From positions 1-54,183 of the forward strand of contig CALIIC010000102.1 in assembly GCA_938020445.1 (NCBI GenBank): DNA of 54,183 bases, given 5' to 3'. The notes beneath the pieces were generated by a model. That model was not told where the DNA came from and ran no database searches. It worked only from the letters and a program-made list of their open reading frames with translations. Of the stretch, positions 1-8,974 are shown piece after piece; positions within the stretch are counted from its first letter, which is position 1; each line of letters begins with the position of its first letter. The translations under genes were made by a program, and so were the position numbers. This DNA is from an uncultured Flavobacteriaceae bacterium (GTDB taxonomy: Bacteria; Bacteroidota; Bacteroidia; Flavobacteriales; Flavobacteriaceae).

Positions 1-1
1 C

Positions 2-3000
2 ATTCTTCCTGCAGTTAGAACCGTATTGAAGTCATTGGATATTCGACAAGCGGTCAATACCATTGACCTTAGTGGTTTTATCGCTTTAGAGGAATTAAAC
101 TTAAGCAATACCAATGTATCAAGTCTTACATTGCCCATGACGGCAACTTTGAAAGAAATCGATATTTCGAGTCATCAATTACCTAGCGGATTCTCCTTCG
201 CCAACGCACCCGGATTGGAAGATTTATCAATTACGTACAATAGATTACTTACTCCTTTTACAATTGATATTACGGCAAATACCTTACTAAAAGACCTCAC
301 TGTGAGAAGCAATAAGATGCCGACCTTGGATATCACTCAAAATACACTATTAGAAGAATTGAACGCTTCCGACAATACCTTAACCACTATTGATACCAGT
401 CAAAATACCTTGATGACAGATTTGGAGGCATCACAAAATCAAATAACCAATCTTGATCTTTCGACCAATATAGTCCTAGATCGTATCGACTTGCGACTAA
501 ATCTGCTTCCCGAACTCATTCTTACGAACAATGTAGCACTAGAAAGGCTTGATTTAGGAGAAAACAGGCTACCCAATCTAGATATCACCACCAACCTACT
601 TCTGCGACAATTGGAGATTGACAACAATCTATTTACGACCACAGGTTTAGATTTAACCCAAAGCGCTAATTTAAGAGATCTTACCGCCTCTTTCAATCAG
701 ATAGAATCCTTGGATATCAGTCAAAATTTTAAGCTTGAGGAATTGGTCATTGATAATAACTTATTTTCCGGAAATGATATTTTAAACCAATATTATCAAA
801 ACTTCATTGACTCTGGACGCTTGATCGTCTGGCATCACAAGCTTATTGTGCATCATAACAGCCTAACCGGTGAAATACCGAACTATAAAAGCATCGTAAA
901 AGATACTGACACTGCTTTTGACACCTACTGGTTTCAATTGGAAATAGAGGAAAACAACTTTCATTTTGGAGATTTCGAGGCAGTACACGATCAGTATGTT
1001 TTTTACAGAGACAATTCCTCTGCACAATACAATACCCTAAATTATTTTAAAACGTACAACTACGCGGGGCAAGCCAAAGTTAATGCGATTGAAAATCCAA
1101 ACAGAAATGCTGGGGAGACCATTACACTTACCACCACGGTAAGAGGAACTCAAAATCACTACAAATGGTTCAAAGACGGTGTGGAAATACCTGATGCGCC
1201 CGATGCGCCAGAATACACCATCACTGATTTAAATACCTGTGATGCGGGCGTTTATCATTCCGAAATCGTAAGCGACCTTGTACCTTTCGAAGATGCAAAC
1301 CCTCCCGGGACCAATGGTAGAAATTTACTTTTGGTACGGAACGATATTACGCTGACCGTAAATGCTACCAAAGACTGTGTAGCCCTTAATACCCCATTAA
1401 ATGGAGCCTCAAATGTTCCCATCAACACGGGTATAGAGTGGTTAGACAACCCAGGTGCCTGTGGGTATAAGATTACCATTCGCGATATCGACGCTGGCAC
1501 GACCTTGGTCAATAACGAAGATGTAGGAGAAGTGACCGTTTATAACTACAGTAGCGATTTTCCGTCAAATACAAACATCGGCGTGACCATTACCCCGTAT
1601 TATGATGACGGTGACTTTGCAGGATGTACCGAACAATCTTTTAATACCAATACTTCGGTTGTGTTGCCACAATGCACCACATTACAAAGTCCAGAAAATG
1701 GAGACACAGATGTTGCAGCCGATATTTCAACGATTTCCTGGAACCCTGCAAATGGAGCAGATGCTTATAAAATAAGTATTACCTCAACGAGCGGAAGCAA
1801 TAATCTAGCGTTGACCGACGTGGGAGACACAACTTCCTATACCCTACCGGGAGCATTTCAATCGAATGACGTCGTGAGCGTAACTATCGTACCCTTTAAC
1901 ACAGTGGGCGACGCGCTAGGTTGCACGATCGAAACCTTTACTGTTACCACAAGCGCTCCTGCTGCACCTAACTGTACCAGCCTAAGTGCGCCAGGCCCCG
2001 TTAACAATGATACTGATATAGCAGTGGATGTGGCCAACATCTCATGGAACGCCGTACCCAATGCAGACGGCTATCGCCTTATCATCAACGGAAGTACCAG
2101 TAGCGGGAACAATCAAACTGCTTTGGTCGTGACCAGTACCACCCATGCTTTCGCAAACGACTTTGACAACGGGGAGACGGTTACGGTCATCATAATACCC
2201 TTTAATGCAACAGGCGATGCCACCGGATGTACTGCGGAGACCTTTACCATTGTGGCGGCCGGATCGGTACCAAGCTGTACCAACCTTAGTGCCCCGGGGC
2301 CTACGGACACCGATACTGATGTAGCTGTAGACGTAGCAAGCATCTCATGGAACGCCGTCGGCAGTGCGGATGGCTATCGGGTAACCATCAATGGAAGCAC
2401 CAGCGACCTGAACGATGAGACCGCATTGGTCGTTACGGGAACCACGCACAATTTCACCAACGATTTTGACAACGGCGAAACCGTCACCGTAACCATCGTA
2501 CCCTACAATGCAACGGGCGATGCCACCGGATGTACTTCGGAGGTCTTTACCATTGTGGCTGCCGGATCGGTACCAAGCTGTACCAACCTGAGCGCACCGG
2601 GCCCTACGGACACCGATACTGATGTAGCTGTAGATGTAGCAAGCATCTCATGGAACGCCGTCGGCAGTGCGGATGGCTATCGTGTAACCATCAATGGAAG
2701 TACCAGCGACCTGAACGATGAGACCGCATTGGTCGTTACGGGAACCACGCACAATTTCACCAACGATTTTGACAACGGGGAAACCGTCACCGTAACCATC
2801 GTACCCTACAATGCAACGGGCGATGCCACCGGATGTACCTCTGAAACATTTACCATTGTAGCGGCCGGATCGGTGCCAAGCTGTACCAACCTTAGTGCCC
2901 CAATGAACTTGGACACTGACGTGGATTCTGCCATTGAAGAACTTAGCTGGGATGCCGTAAGCGGCGTCACTACCTATCGCCTTTCCATATCTGGTAGTAG

Positions 3001-4066
3001 CAGCACCGGAAACAATATAACCAATTTAGATGTTATTGGAACCAACTATACCCTACCCGACCTGTTCGATGAAGGGGAGACAGTCACAGTAACCATCATT
3101 CCCTTTAATGCAAACGGGGATGCTATGGGATGTACTTCGCAAAGTTTTACCACTAGAGCTGAAGCCCCAGTTCCGGCATGTGCCAATCTTTTGACACCCA
3201 TGAATCTCGATACGGATGTAGTACCGACCCTGGCTCAAATTACTTGGAATCCAGTGGCCGATGCTGAAGGATATCGATTGACTATTTCGGGAAGCAATAG
3301 CACACTAAACAATATTACAGGATTCGCAGTTACCCAAACTTCCTATACTTTTACAAATCTTTTTGAGGAAGGCGAAACGGTAACCGTGCTGATTATTCCC
3401 TTCAATACAAGTAATGATGCAACCGGCTGTACTTCAGAAAGCTTTACAATTGGCACCCAGGTACCCACTCCTCTAGGATGTACAAATCTAACCACCCCAG
3501 AAAATGGAGATGCCGACATAGCCATCGGAACGAACATTGCATGGGAAGCGGTGGCAGAAGCAGATGGTTATCGAATTTCTATAGGCACCACTTCTGGCGG
3601 TACAGAAATACTCAACAATGAAGACGTCGCCTTTTTAACCAATTACAATTTAAGTGAAGAGCTGCCCTACAATGTTCCTATTTATGTAAACATTACCCCT
3701 TATAACTCCTCCGGAGATGCGCTAAACTGTGAAGAACAAACCTTTACCACAGCGGAAGAAGAAATCCCGGAAGACCTGACCAAGTATGGTTTCTCACCCG
3801 ATGGGGACGGTGTAAACGAGTTTTGGGAGATTATGAATATTGAACAATATCCCGACAATGTCGTAACCATATTCAATCGCTGGGGAGATGTCGTCTTTCA
3901 GGTAAGCGGGTATGACAACGCCTCCAATGTTTTTAATGGAAATGCCAACCAACTCACAGGATTGGGCGCCGATACGTTACCGGCAGGAACGTATTTCTTT
4001 CACATTGAAATCAACGGGGATCACAATTTAAGTAAGACAAAGGGATATTTAGTACTAAAACGTTAA
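2..4066 (+). CDS. T9SS type B sorting domain protein with LRR, Ig-like and FN3-like repeats (5' partial)
   Basis: The reading frame is open to the left edge, so the true start and signal peptide lie outside; about 1,354 residues are visible. The order is: leucine-rich repeats with a ~21-residue period to about position 830 (NxLxxLDLSxN-type units); an Ig-like domain near 1090-1270 (W plus DAGVY); eight repeats of about 101 residues from about 1370 to 3760, each opening with C-x-x-L and closing with GDAxGC, so each holds a cysteine pair; and a C-terminal gliding-motility type (CHU_C) domain starting near FSPDGDGVNEFWEI and ending in KGYLVLKR. This last domain is the type B T9SS sorting signal. 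Known relatives are large surface proteins or adhesins; the ligand is unknown. The PorP/SprF gene begins 1 nt after the stop, which fits the known dependence of type B cargo on SprF-like partners. Family assignment is firm; adhesion is inferred. Confidence 0.88.
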   Translation: MLPAVRTVLKSLDIRQAVNTIDLSGFIALEELNLSNTNVSSLTLPMTATLKEIDISSHQLPSGFSFANAPGLEDLSITYNRLLTPFTIDITANTLLKDLTVRSNKMPTLDITQNTLLEELNASDNTLTTIDTSQNTLMTDLEASQNQITNLDLSTNIVLDRIDLRLNLLPELILTNNVALERLDLGENRLPNLDITTNLLLRQLEIDNNLFTTTGLDLTQSANLRDLTASFNQIESLDISQNFKLEELVIDNNLFSGNDILNQYYQNFIDSGRLIVWHHKLIVHHNSLTGEIPNYKSIVKDTDTAFDTYWFQLEIEENNFHFGDFEAVHDQYVFYRDNSSAQYNTLNYFKTYNYAGQAKVNAIENPNRNAGETITLTTTVRGTQNHYKWFKDGVEIPDAPDAPEYTITDLNTCDAGVYHSEIVSDLVPFEDANPPGTNGRNLLLVRNDITLTVNATKDCVALNTPLNGASNVPINTGIEWLDNPGACGYKITIRDIDAGTTLVNNEDVGEVTVYNYSSDFPSNTNIGVTITPYYDDGDFAGCTEQSFNTNTSVVLPQCTTLQSPENGDTDVAADISTISWNPANGADAYKISITSTSGSNNLALTDVGDTTSYTLPGAFQSNDVVSVTIVPFNTVGDALGCTIETFTVTTSAPAAPNCTSLSAPGPVNNDTDIAVDVANISWNAVPNADGYRLIINGSTSSGNNQTALVVTSTTHAFANDFDNGETVTVIIIPFNATGDATGCTAETFTIVAAGSVPSCTNLSAPGPTDTDTDVAVDVASISWNAVGSADGYRVTINGSTSDLNDETALVVTGTTHNFTNDFDNGETVTVTIVPYNATGDATGCTSEVFTIVAAGSVPSCTNLSAPGPTDTDTDVAVDVASISWNAVGSADGYRVTINGSTSDLNDETALVVTGTTHNFTNDFDNGETVTVTIVPYNATGDATGCTSETFTIVAAGSVPSCTNLSAPMNLDTDVDSAIEELSWDAVSGVTTYRLSISGSSSTGNNITNLDVIGTNYTLPDLFDEGETVTVTIIPFNANGDAMGCTSQSFTTRAEAPVPACANLLTPMNLDTDVVPTLAQITWNPVADAEGYRLTISGSNSTLNNITGFAVTQTSYTFTNLFEEGETVTVLIIPFNTSNDATGCTSESFTIGTQVPTPLGCTNLTTPENGDADIAIGTNIAWEAVAEADGYRISIGTTSGGTEILNNEDVAFLTNYNLSEELPYNVPIYVNITPYNSSGDALNCEEQTFTTAEEEIPEDLTKYGFSPDGDGVNEFWEIMNIEQYPDNVVTIFNRWGDVVFQVSGYDNASNVFNGNANQLTGLGADTLPAGTYFFHIEINGDHNLSKTKGYLVLKR
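2261..2866 (+). repeat. Two nearly identical 303-bp tandem units inside the adhesin gene
   Basis: Units 2261-2563 and 2564-2866 are almost the same at DNA level; each encodes one 101-residue cysteine-paired domain. The recognisable junction GGATCGGT recurs at 2261, 2564 and 2867, giving an exact 303-bp period. The flanking domains (about 1960-2260 and after 2867) are clearly related but more diverged, so this pair looks like a recent unit duplication. Recombination between the copies could change the domain number without shifting the frame. Confidence 0.88.
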
Positions 4067-4067
4067 G

Positions 4068-4997
4068 ATGACAAACCAAACCAACACCATTCTACCTGCC
4101 CTACTGCTTGCTTTATTATTCTTCGGAATAAATGCTAGTGGACAGCAGACAGCAGCTTTTCCGGAGTATAACTACAACCCGTTTCTTATCAACTCGGCCT
4201 ATGCGGGAATGCTTCCCAATGCCGAAGTATCTATAGGGAATTCGGGATTCTTTAATCAAATAGAAGGAAGTCCAAAAAACTTTTCGCTAAGTCTTCATAC
4301 CCCATTATCCGAAGGAAAGGTCGGTGTTGGCGCGGGCATCATTCGAGATCAAATAGGGGTGACGACCAACACCAATGTATTTGCCGCCTATTCCTATAAA
4401 ATCTTTTTTGACTTTAAGGATGATCGCCCCTATTGGCAAATTTACCAACCTGGTGTATTGTCTTTCGGGATTACTGCCGGAATTCAACAATTTCAAGACA
4501 ATCTCTTGGAGCTTGGCATCGTTGATGACCCAAATTTTAGCGAAAACATAACCGCTACCGTACCCAGTATCGGGGTGGGATTTCTCTTCAACCACTCTCG
4601 CTTTTATACCGGAGTATCGGCCCCAAACATTCTTGGGGATAAGCTGGCCAATAGAGATGACCTGCGACTTTCGAATCCCATATACGGATATTTCGGATAC
4701 CGTTTTTTCACCAATAGGTATCAAGAGATTATGGTAAAACCCAATGTGCTTTTAAAGTATGAAAACGGCGCGCCGTTTCAAGCCGATATTAACTTAGCTT
4801 TTAGTTATAAAAACAAGTTTGAGCTGGGCGCTGGTTTTCGAACAAGTTCTTCGGCCAACCTCTTGGCAGGTATTTATCTTTTCGATAGCATTCGACTTAT
4901 CTACCACTACAACATTGCCCTAAAACAGAATCCGTTGGGCAACACACACGGCTTTCTATTGAGTTATCGTTTTGGGGAAGGGTTTACCAGCAGGTAA
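4068..4997 (+). CDS. PorP/SprF family type IX secretion system membrane protein
   Basis: The product is 309 residues with an N-terminal signal peptide (hydrophobic LLLALLFFGI, cleavage likely near ASGQ) followed by the family hallmark FPEYNYNPFLINSAYAGM. The rest is amphipathic beta-strand sequence typical of a 14-stranded outer-membrane barrel and ends in LLSYRFGEGF. PorP/SprF proteins help export or retain specific large T9SS cargo; SprF serves SprB in Flavobacterium. The gene starts 1 nt after the type B cargo gene, so the two are very likely co-transcribed and functionally paired. Length and start match the family. Which cargo it serves is inferred from position only. Confidence 0.9.
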   Translation: MTNQTNTILPALLLALLFFGINASGQQTAAFPEYNYNPFLINSAYAGMLPNAEVSIGNSGFFNQIEGSPKNFSLSLHTPLSEGKVGVGAGIIRDQIGVTTNTNVFAAYSYKIFFDFKDDRPYWQIYQPGVLSFGITAGIQQFQDNLLELGIVDDPNFSENITATVPSIGVGFLFNHSRFYTGVSAPNILGDKLANRDDLRLSNPIYGYFGYRFFTNRYQEIMVKPNVLLKYENGAPFQADINLAFSYKNKFELGAGFRTSSSANLLAGIYLFDSIRLIYHYNIALKQNPLGNTHGFLLSYRFGEGFTSR

Positions 4998-5052
4998 GGG
5001 TCTAATTTTATGTGTTGATTCTTAAAAGTCTTTTATAACAAAGGAAGCGCAG

Positions 5053-5892
5053 CTATTGTATCATCGCCAAATTGATTACTTCTTGTTCGGTCAAATAGCG
5101 CCAATGCCCTCGTGGAAGATCTTTCTTGGTCAACCCGGCATACACCACGCGGTCGAGTTTCACAATTTCGTACTCCAATTCCTCGAAAATACGGCGTACG
5201 ATGTTATTTCGACTGCTATAAATTTCGAGTCCTACCTCTGTTTTAGGAGCTTTATCTATAAAGCTCGCGTCTTGTACTTTTACAACCTTCTCATCAACGG
5301 GAAGCCCCTCTTGAATTCTTTTTAAGTCAGCACTTCGCAAAGGTTTGGTCAGCTCAACATGGTATATTTTACGCAACCCGTTTTTAGGGCTATTCAATCG
5401 TTTGGTCAATTCACCATCATTGGTAAACAACAACAGGCCGGTACTTGTTTTATCTAATTTTCCAATAGGTGCCAAAGGAGATTTGGATGCTTTGGAAATA
5501 AGGGTCAGTGCGGTTCTATGCCCCCTATCATTTCTTCCCGAGGTGACAAAATCTTTGGGTTTGTTGAGCAAAACGTACTCCTTTTTAACCGGATTCAATA
5601 CACGACCATCAAATTTGACCTCATCGGTGAGGTTCACCTTATATCCCATTTCCGTAACTGGTTTTCCGTTGACCGTTACACTCCCTGCCGCAATGTAAAT
5701 ATCTGCCTCACGACGCGAACATACCCCTGAATTTGACAGATAGCGGTTCAAACGTATGACATTTGGATTCGTAGATTTCTGTAGTGCGGCCTTCTTATTT
5801 GAAGAATTGCCCTTAGCCGTGTTTTTCTTTCGAAAACCTCCGCCTCGATTTCCTGATTTCTTTCCGCCCTTGTCAGAACCTGATGTGCCCAT
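5053..5892 (-). CDS. rRNA pseudouridine synthase (RsuA/RluB/RluF family)
   Basis: The protein has an S4 RNA-binding domain (about residues 45-95, RLNRYLSNSGVCSRREAD) and an RsuA-type catalytic domain with GKLDKTSTGLLLFTNDG, in which D147 is the expected catalytic aspartate. The first ~45 residues are a basic Gly/Lys/Ser-rich tail, a common extension in Bacteroidota members. I choose the ATG at 5892 (MGTSGSDKGG); an upstream in-frame start at 5934 would add 14 residues that look non-native. The enzyme isomerises a uridine in rRNA (23S more likely than 16S by similarity to RluB/RluF, but not decidable here). It faces the PorP gene tail to tail and lies downstream of the isoprenoid block. Confidence 0.9.
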   Translation of the reverse strand: MGTSGSDKGGKKSGNRGGGFRKKNTAKGNSSNKKAALQKSTNPNVIRLNRYLSNSGVCSRREADIYIAAGSVTVNGKPVTEMGYKVNLTDEVKFDGRVLNPVKKEYVLLNKPKDFVTSGRNDRGHRTALTLISKASKSPLAPIGKLDKTSTGLLLFTNDGELTKRLNSPKNGLRKIYHVELTKPLRSADLKRIQEGLPVDEKVVKVQDASFIDKAPKTEVGLEIYSSRNNIVRRIFEELEYEIVKLDRVVYAGLTKKDLPRGHWRYLTEQEVINLAMIQ

Positions 5893-6010
5893 ATCGTACT
5901 TTTTGGCAAAGGTAGCAAAGGGAATCGGAAGCACTACTTAAATATGAATGATTTAGTTCCCAATAGATTTACCCCGGTATTTGCAATATGTGACGCACTG
6001 CTATCGCTTC

Positions 6011-6964
6011 TCACTCGTCTGTAAGCCTAATGGTCGATTGGCGTTCACGATTTACCTGCAACTTGGTTACATCGGGGCGGGAATAATGCCCAACAGCATC
6101 GAAGTTTTGCCTTTCCTCATATACGCGATTGAAGTCTAGTGTTTGGTAGATAAGTCCTTCGGTATGCAAGACGGGTTCAATAAGCCATTCCCCATTGGGG
6201 CCTGCGATACAGGAGCCCCCATTGGCCAATACTTTCGGGGCCTTCTCCAGTATTTTAGCCAGATGTGGCGTATCTAACGGAAAGTTATCATGCTTCATAA
6301 GCGAGGATACCGATATCACAAAGCTTCGTGACTCTCTTGCAATGAACCTGGTAATGTCTTTCGTATTGTGTTCACTACCGGGCCATACGGCAATATGGAG
6401 ATTCTCACCTTGCCCGTAGAGTGCGGCTCGGGGCAGTGGCATCCAATTTTCCCAGCAGTTGAGTCCGCCGATCGTGAACTGTTTTAGAGGGTGTACCCGA
6501 AGCCCATGCCCATCGCCCGGCGCCCATGTAAGGCGTTCATCATAGGTAGGTTGCAGTTTTCGATGTACCGATTGAACGATGCCCTCGGCATCAATATACA
6601 CCAAGGAACAATAAATACTATGACCCCCTCGATCTTGTGGGCGTTCCATCATCCCTAAATAAACGGCTATCTTATTTTCTTTAGCAAGCGCACATATCCC
6701 TGTCAATTCCCCTGCTTCAATTTGAATGGCATTGCGAACATAGTGCGCATGTATTTCCTTGTTTACCTTTAAGTCCCAAGAGGCACCCTCGGTATGTGCC
6801 AACCAAAACGGATAGCCGGGCAAGAGCGCTTCTCCAAAAACAATCAATTCGGCTCCTTCCTTAGCCGCATCGGAAATACAGCTTTCTATTTTCTGCAGCG
6901 TAGCTTTTTTGTCGAGCCATATCGGCGCTATTTGGGCCATGGCCACTTTCAAAAGATTGTCCAT
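6011..6964 (-). CDS. Nitrilase-family carbon-nitrogen hydrolase
   Basis: The 317-residue protein carries the complete nitrilase-superfamily triad: E45 in FGEALLPGYPFW, K136 in HRKLQPTYDER and C170 in GLNCWENWMP, plus the structural glutamate E143. The GLNCWEN context and W-x-P-G-D block resemble true nitrilases (branch 1), which hydrolyse organic nitriles to carboxylic acids and ammonia, rather than the amidase branches. The substrate cannot be read from sequence. Its start codon overlaps the UbiA-like gene stop by one base (TAATG), so it is translationally coupled to the isoprenoid genes upstream. It has no evident role in that pathway. Cytoplasmic; no signal peptide. Confidence 0.87.
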   Translation of the reverse strand: MDNLLKVAMAQIAPIWLDKKATLQKIESCISDAAKEGAELIVFGEALLPGYPFWLAHTEGASWDLKVNKEIHAHYVRNAIQIEAGELTGICALAKENKIAVYLGMMERPQDRGGHSIYCSLVYIDAEGIVQSVHRKLQPTYDERLTWAPGDGHGLRVHPLKQFTIGGLNCWENWMPLPRAALYGQGENLHIAVWPGSEHNTKDITRFIARESRSFVISVSSLMKHDNFPLDTPHLAKILEKAPKVLANGGSCIAGPNGEWLIEPVLHTEGLIYQTLDFNRVYEERQNFDAVGHYSRPDVTKLQVNRERQSTIRLTDE

Positions 6965-7869
6965 TAGAAGATTCGATTTAAAACAAGGTCCACATCGATT
7001 AATAAAATACTAAAGACCCCAGCGATTATTATGAACTTTAAGATGTTATGAAGCCAAACATAGTCTTTTTTGGTATTGGACCTCCACAGTAGTAATACGA
7101 GTATGATGAACAAGAGCATAGAACCCATAAAATAATAGTCCATATACCCGATTTCAAATCGGGTAATCAACAACCAAGACGGGATCAACGCCAACAAAAC
7201 CAAGGTAGTGATTCCCATTTTGGAAACCCTAGGGCCATACATAATGGGAATGGTCTTATAATTCTGAGCCAAATCACCGGCCATATTCTCCAAATCCTTT
7301 AGGAATTCCCTAGCCAATATAAGCCCGAATAGAAAAATAGCGTGCACGAAAATGACCGTTTCAAAATTTTTGTAATACACGAAAACCGCGAAGAACGGCG
7401 CGATAGCCAGGGTAGAGGAAACCACATTGCCTATAAACGGTATTTTTTTAAGCTTGTGCGAATAAAACCATATTCCAAAAATATACATCGAAAAGAAGAG
7501 CACCGCTCGAAATGACACATAACTTGCTGCAAATACGGCATATAAATTCAGTAAAAAGTAGGTCGTTAACTTAAACCGTTGACTAACCAAACGATCTAGC
7601 ATGCTCTTCCGAGGCTTGTTGATCAGGTCTTTCTCCGCATCATAAAAGTTATTGATGATATACCCACTGGCAATTACCAGGGCAGAAGCCAATACAATAA
7701 GCAACAGGTTTAAATCAAGTAGTACTTTTCTTAGAGAACCATCGGGAGCTAAAATAAAGATAGATGCCAAATACTGGGCAAGTACGATCATAAGTACATT
7801 GTACCCGCGAACAACAGAAAACAGGCTCAACAACTTTAAAAGCAAGAGCTTGTTCTTTCTATTTAACAT
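6964..7869 (-). CDS. UbiA-family prenyltransferase (geranylgeranylglycerol-phosphate synthase-like)
   Basis: The protein has 301 residues with about eight or nine hydrophobic transmembrane segments. The two aspartate-rich prenyl-diphosphate/Mg2+ motifs of the UbiA family are present: NNFYDAEKDLINKPRKS near residue 70 and REFLKDLENMAGD near residue 190. UbiA enzymes transfer a polyprenyl chain to an aromatic or glycerol-type acceptor in the membrane. Flavobacterial genes at this position are often annotated as geranylgeranylglycerol-phosphate geranylgeranyltransferase, but the acceptor is unproven. It lies 10 nt downstream of the mevalonate-kinase-like gene and overlaps the nitrilase start by one base, so the three probably form one transcript that uses isoprenoid precursors made by its neighbours. 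Confidence 0.87.
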   Translation of the reverse strand: MLNRKNKLLLLKLLSLFSVVRGYNVLMIVLAQYLASIFILAPDGSLRKVLLDLNLLLIVLASALVIASGYIINNFYDAEKDLINKPRKSMLDRLVSQRFKLTTYFLLNLYAVFAASYVSFRAVLFFSMYIFGIWFYSHKLKKIPFIGNVVSSTLAIAPFFAVFVYYKNFETVIFVHAIFLFGLILAREFLKDLENMAGDLAQNYKTIPIMYGPRVSKMGITTLVLLALIPSWLLITRFEIGYMDYYFMGSMLLFIILVLLLWRSNTKKDYVWLHNILKFIIIAGVFSILLIDVDLVLNRIF

Positions 7870-7879
7870 GTACTGAAAA

Positions 7880-8818
7880 TTAGAAGTTGTACACCACCTC
7901 TAAATTGTAGTCTTTCAATGATTTCCTTGCTTTGTCTACATCCTCTGTGAAACCTAAAATATAGCCTCCTCCTCCAGAACCGCAAAGCTTCAGATAGTAG
8001 TCATTGGTATCAATTCCGTTTTGCCACAATTCGTGGAATTTAGCCGGAATCATGGGTTTAAAATTATCGAGAACCACATGCGACAGTTGTTTAAGGTTCC
8101 CAAAAAGTGATTTTACATTGCCGTTTACGAAGTCTTCGACACATGCATCGGTATGTTTTATAAATTGGTCTTTGAGCATGCTCCTAAAACCTTCTTGCTT
8201 CATCTTTTCCATGAATATCTGTACCATTGGAGCTGTCTCTCCCGTCGTACCACTATCAAGCAAAAATACGGCTCCTTTACCTTCTACATTTTGCGAAGGA
8301 ATACTTGCAGATTCAATATTATCCTGTGAATTGATCAGTATTGGAAGGCTTAAATAGCTGTTCAACGGATCTAGTCCGGAAGATTTTCCATGAAAGAACG
8401 ATTCCATTTTACCAAAAATCTCTTTGAGTGTCAGCAATTTGTCCCTTGTGAGATTCTCAAGTACCGTTATCTTATCAAATGCATATTTGTCGTATACCGC
8501 AGCAACCAAGGCACCGCTGCTTCCCACGCCATACCCTTGCGGAATTGAACTGTCGAAATACATGCCCTGGGTCACATCATGTTTCAAGGCATCCAAATCA
8601 AAACGCACTAAATTTGGTTCTTCAGCACCCAACTTCTCCAAATAGTCTGCAAAAGAGCGAAGACTTTGGTTCGAACTTCGTGCCGTTTCTGTGGAAATAT
8701 CATCGGTTTTCAATGCCCCTTTGAAAAAGTTGTAGGGTATTGAAAGGCCTTTAGAGTCTTTGATGATGCCATACTCCCCGAAGAGGAGAATTTTTGAATA
8801 GAATAAGGGTCCTTTCAT
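7880..8818 (-). CDS. GHMP kinase, probable mevalonate kinase
   Basis: The protein has 312 residues and the GHMP kinase motifs in order: N-terminal FYSKILLFGEYGII, the ATP-binding PQGYGVGSSGALVAAVY at about 93-109, and the C-terminal glycine-rich KLCGSGGGGYILG at about 277-289. It is short for a mevalonate kinase but of the size usual in Flavobacteriia. Mevalonate kinase phosphorylates mevalonate with ATP; the placement between diphosphomevalonate decarboxylase and a prenyltransferase supports that assignment. A phosphomevalonate kinase activity cannot be excluded, since no separate gene for it is visible here. Cytoplasmic. A 156-bp gap separates it from the decarboxylase, so it may have its own promoter. 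Confidence 0.82.
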   Translation of the reverse strand: MKGPLFYSKILLFGEYGIIKDSKGLSIPYNFFKGALKTDDISTETARSSNQSLRSFADYLEKLGAEEPNLVRFDLDALKHDVTQGMYFDSSIPQGYGVGSSGALVAAVYDKYAFDKITVLENLTRDKLLTLKEIFGKMESFFHGKSSGLDPLNSYLSLPILINSQDNIESASIPSQNVEGKGAVFLLDSGTTGETAPMVQIFMEKMKQEGFRSMLKDQFIKHTDACVEDFVNGNVKSLFGNLKQLSHVVLDNFKPMIPAKFHELWQNGIDTNDYYLKLCGSGGGGYILGFTEDVDKARKSLKDYNLEVVYNF

Positions 8819-8974
8819 ACTATAAAAATACTGTAATACCAGCTATTTGTTTAACAAAAAAATCATGTTGTTCAACAATACTATGGTAAAGATAAACAAA
8901 ATAGTACTCACCACGATCAATCATAAGTTCAAATAACCGATAATACTATTACCTACCAACGCTTGTGGCCTTCT

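Noticed and set aside
2261..2866. CRISPR-like or mobile-element repeat
   Set aside because: The 303-bp period is a multiple of three, lies fully inside one reading frame and encodes a protein domain; there are no spacers and no transposase.
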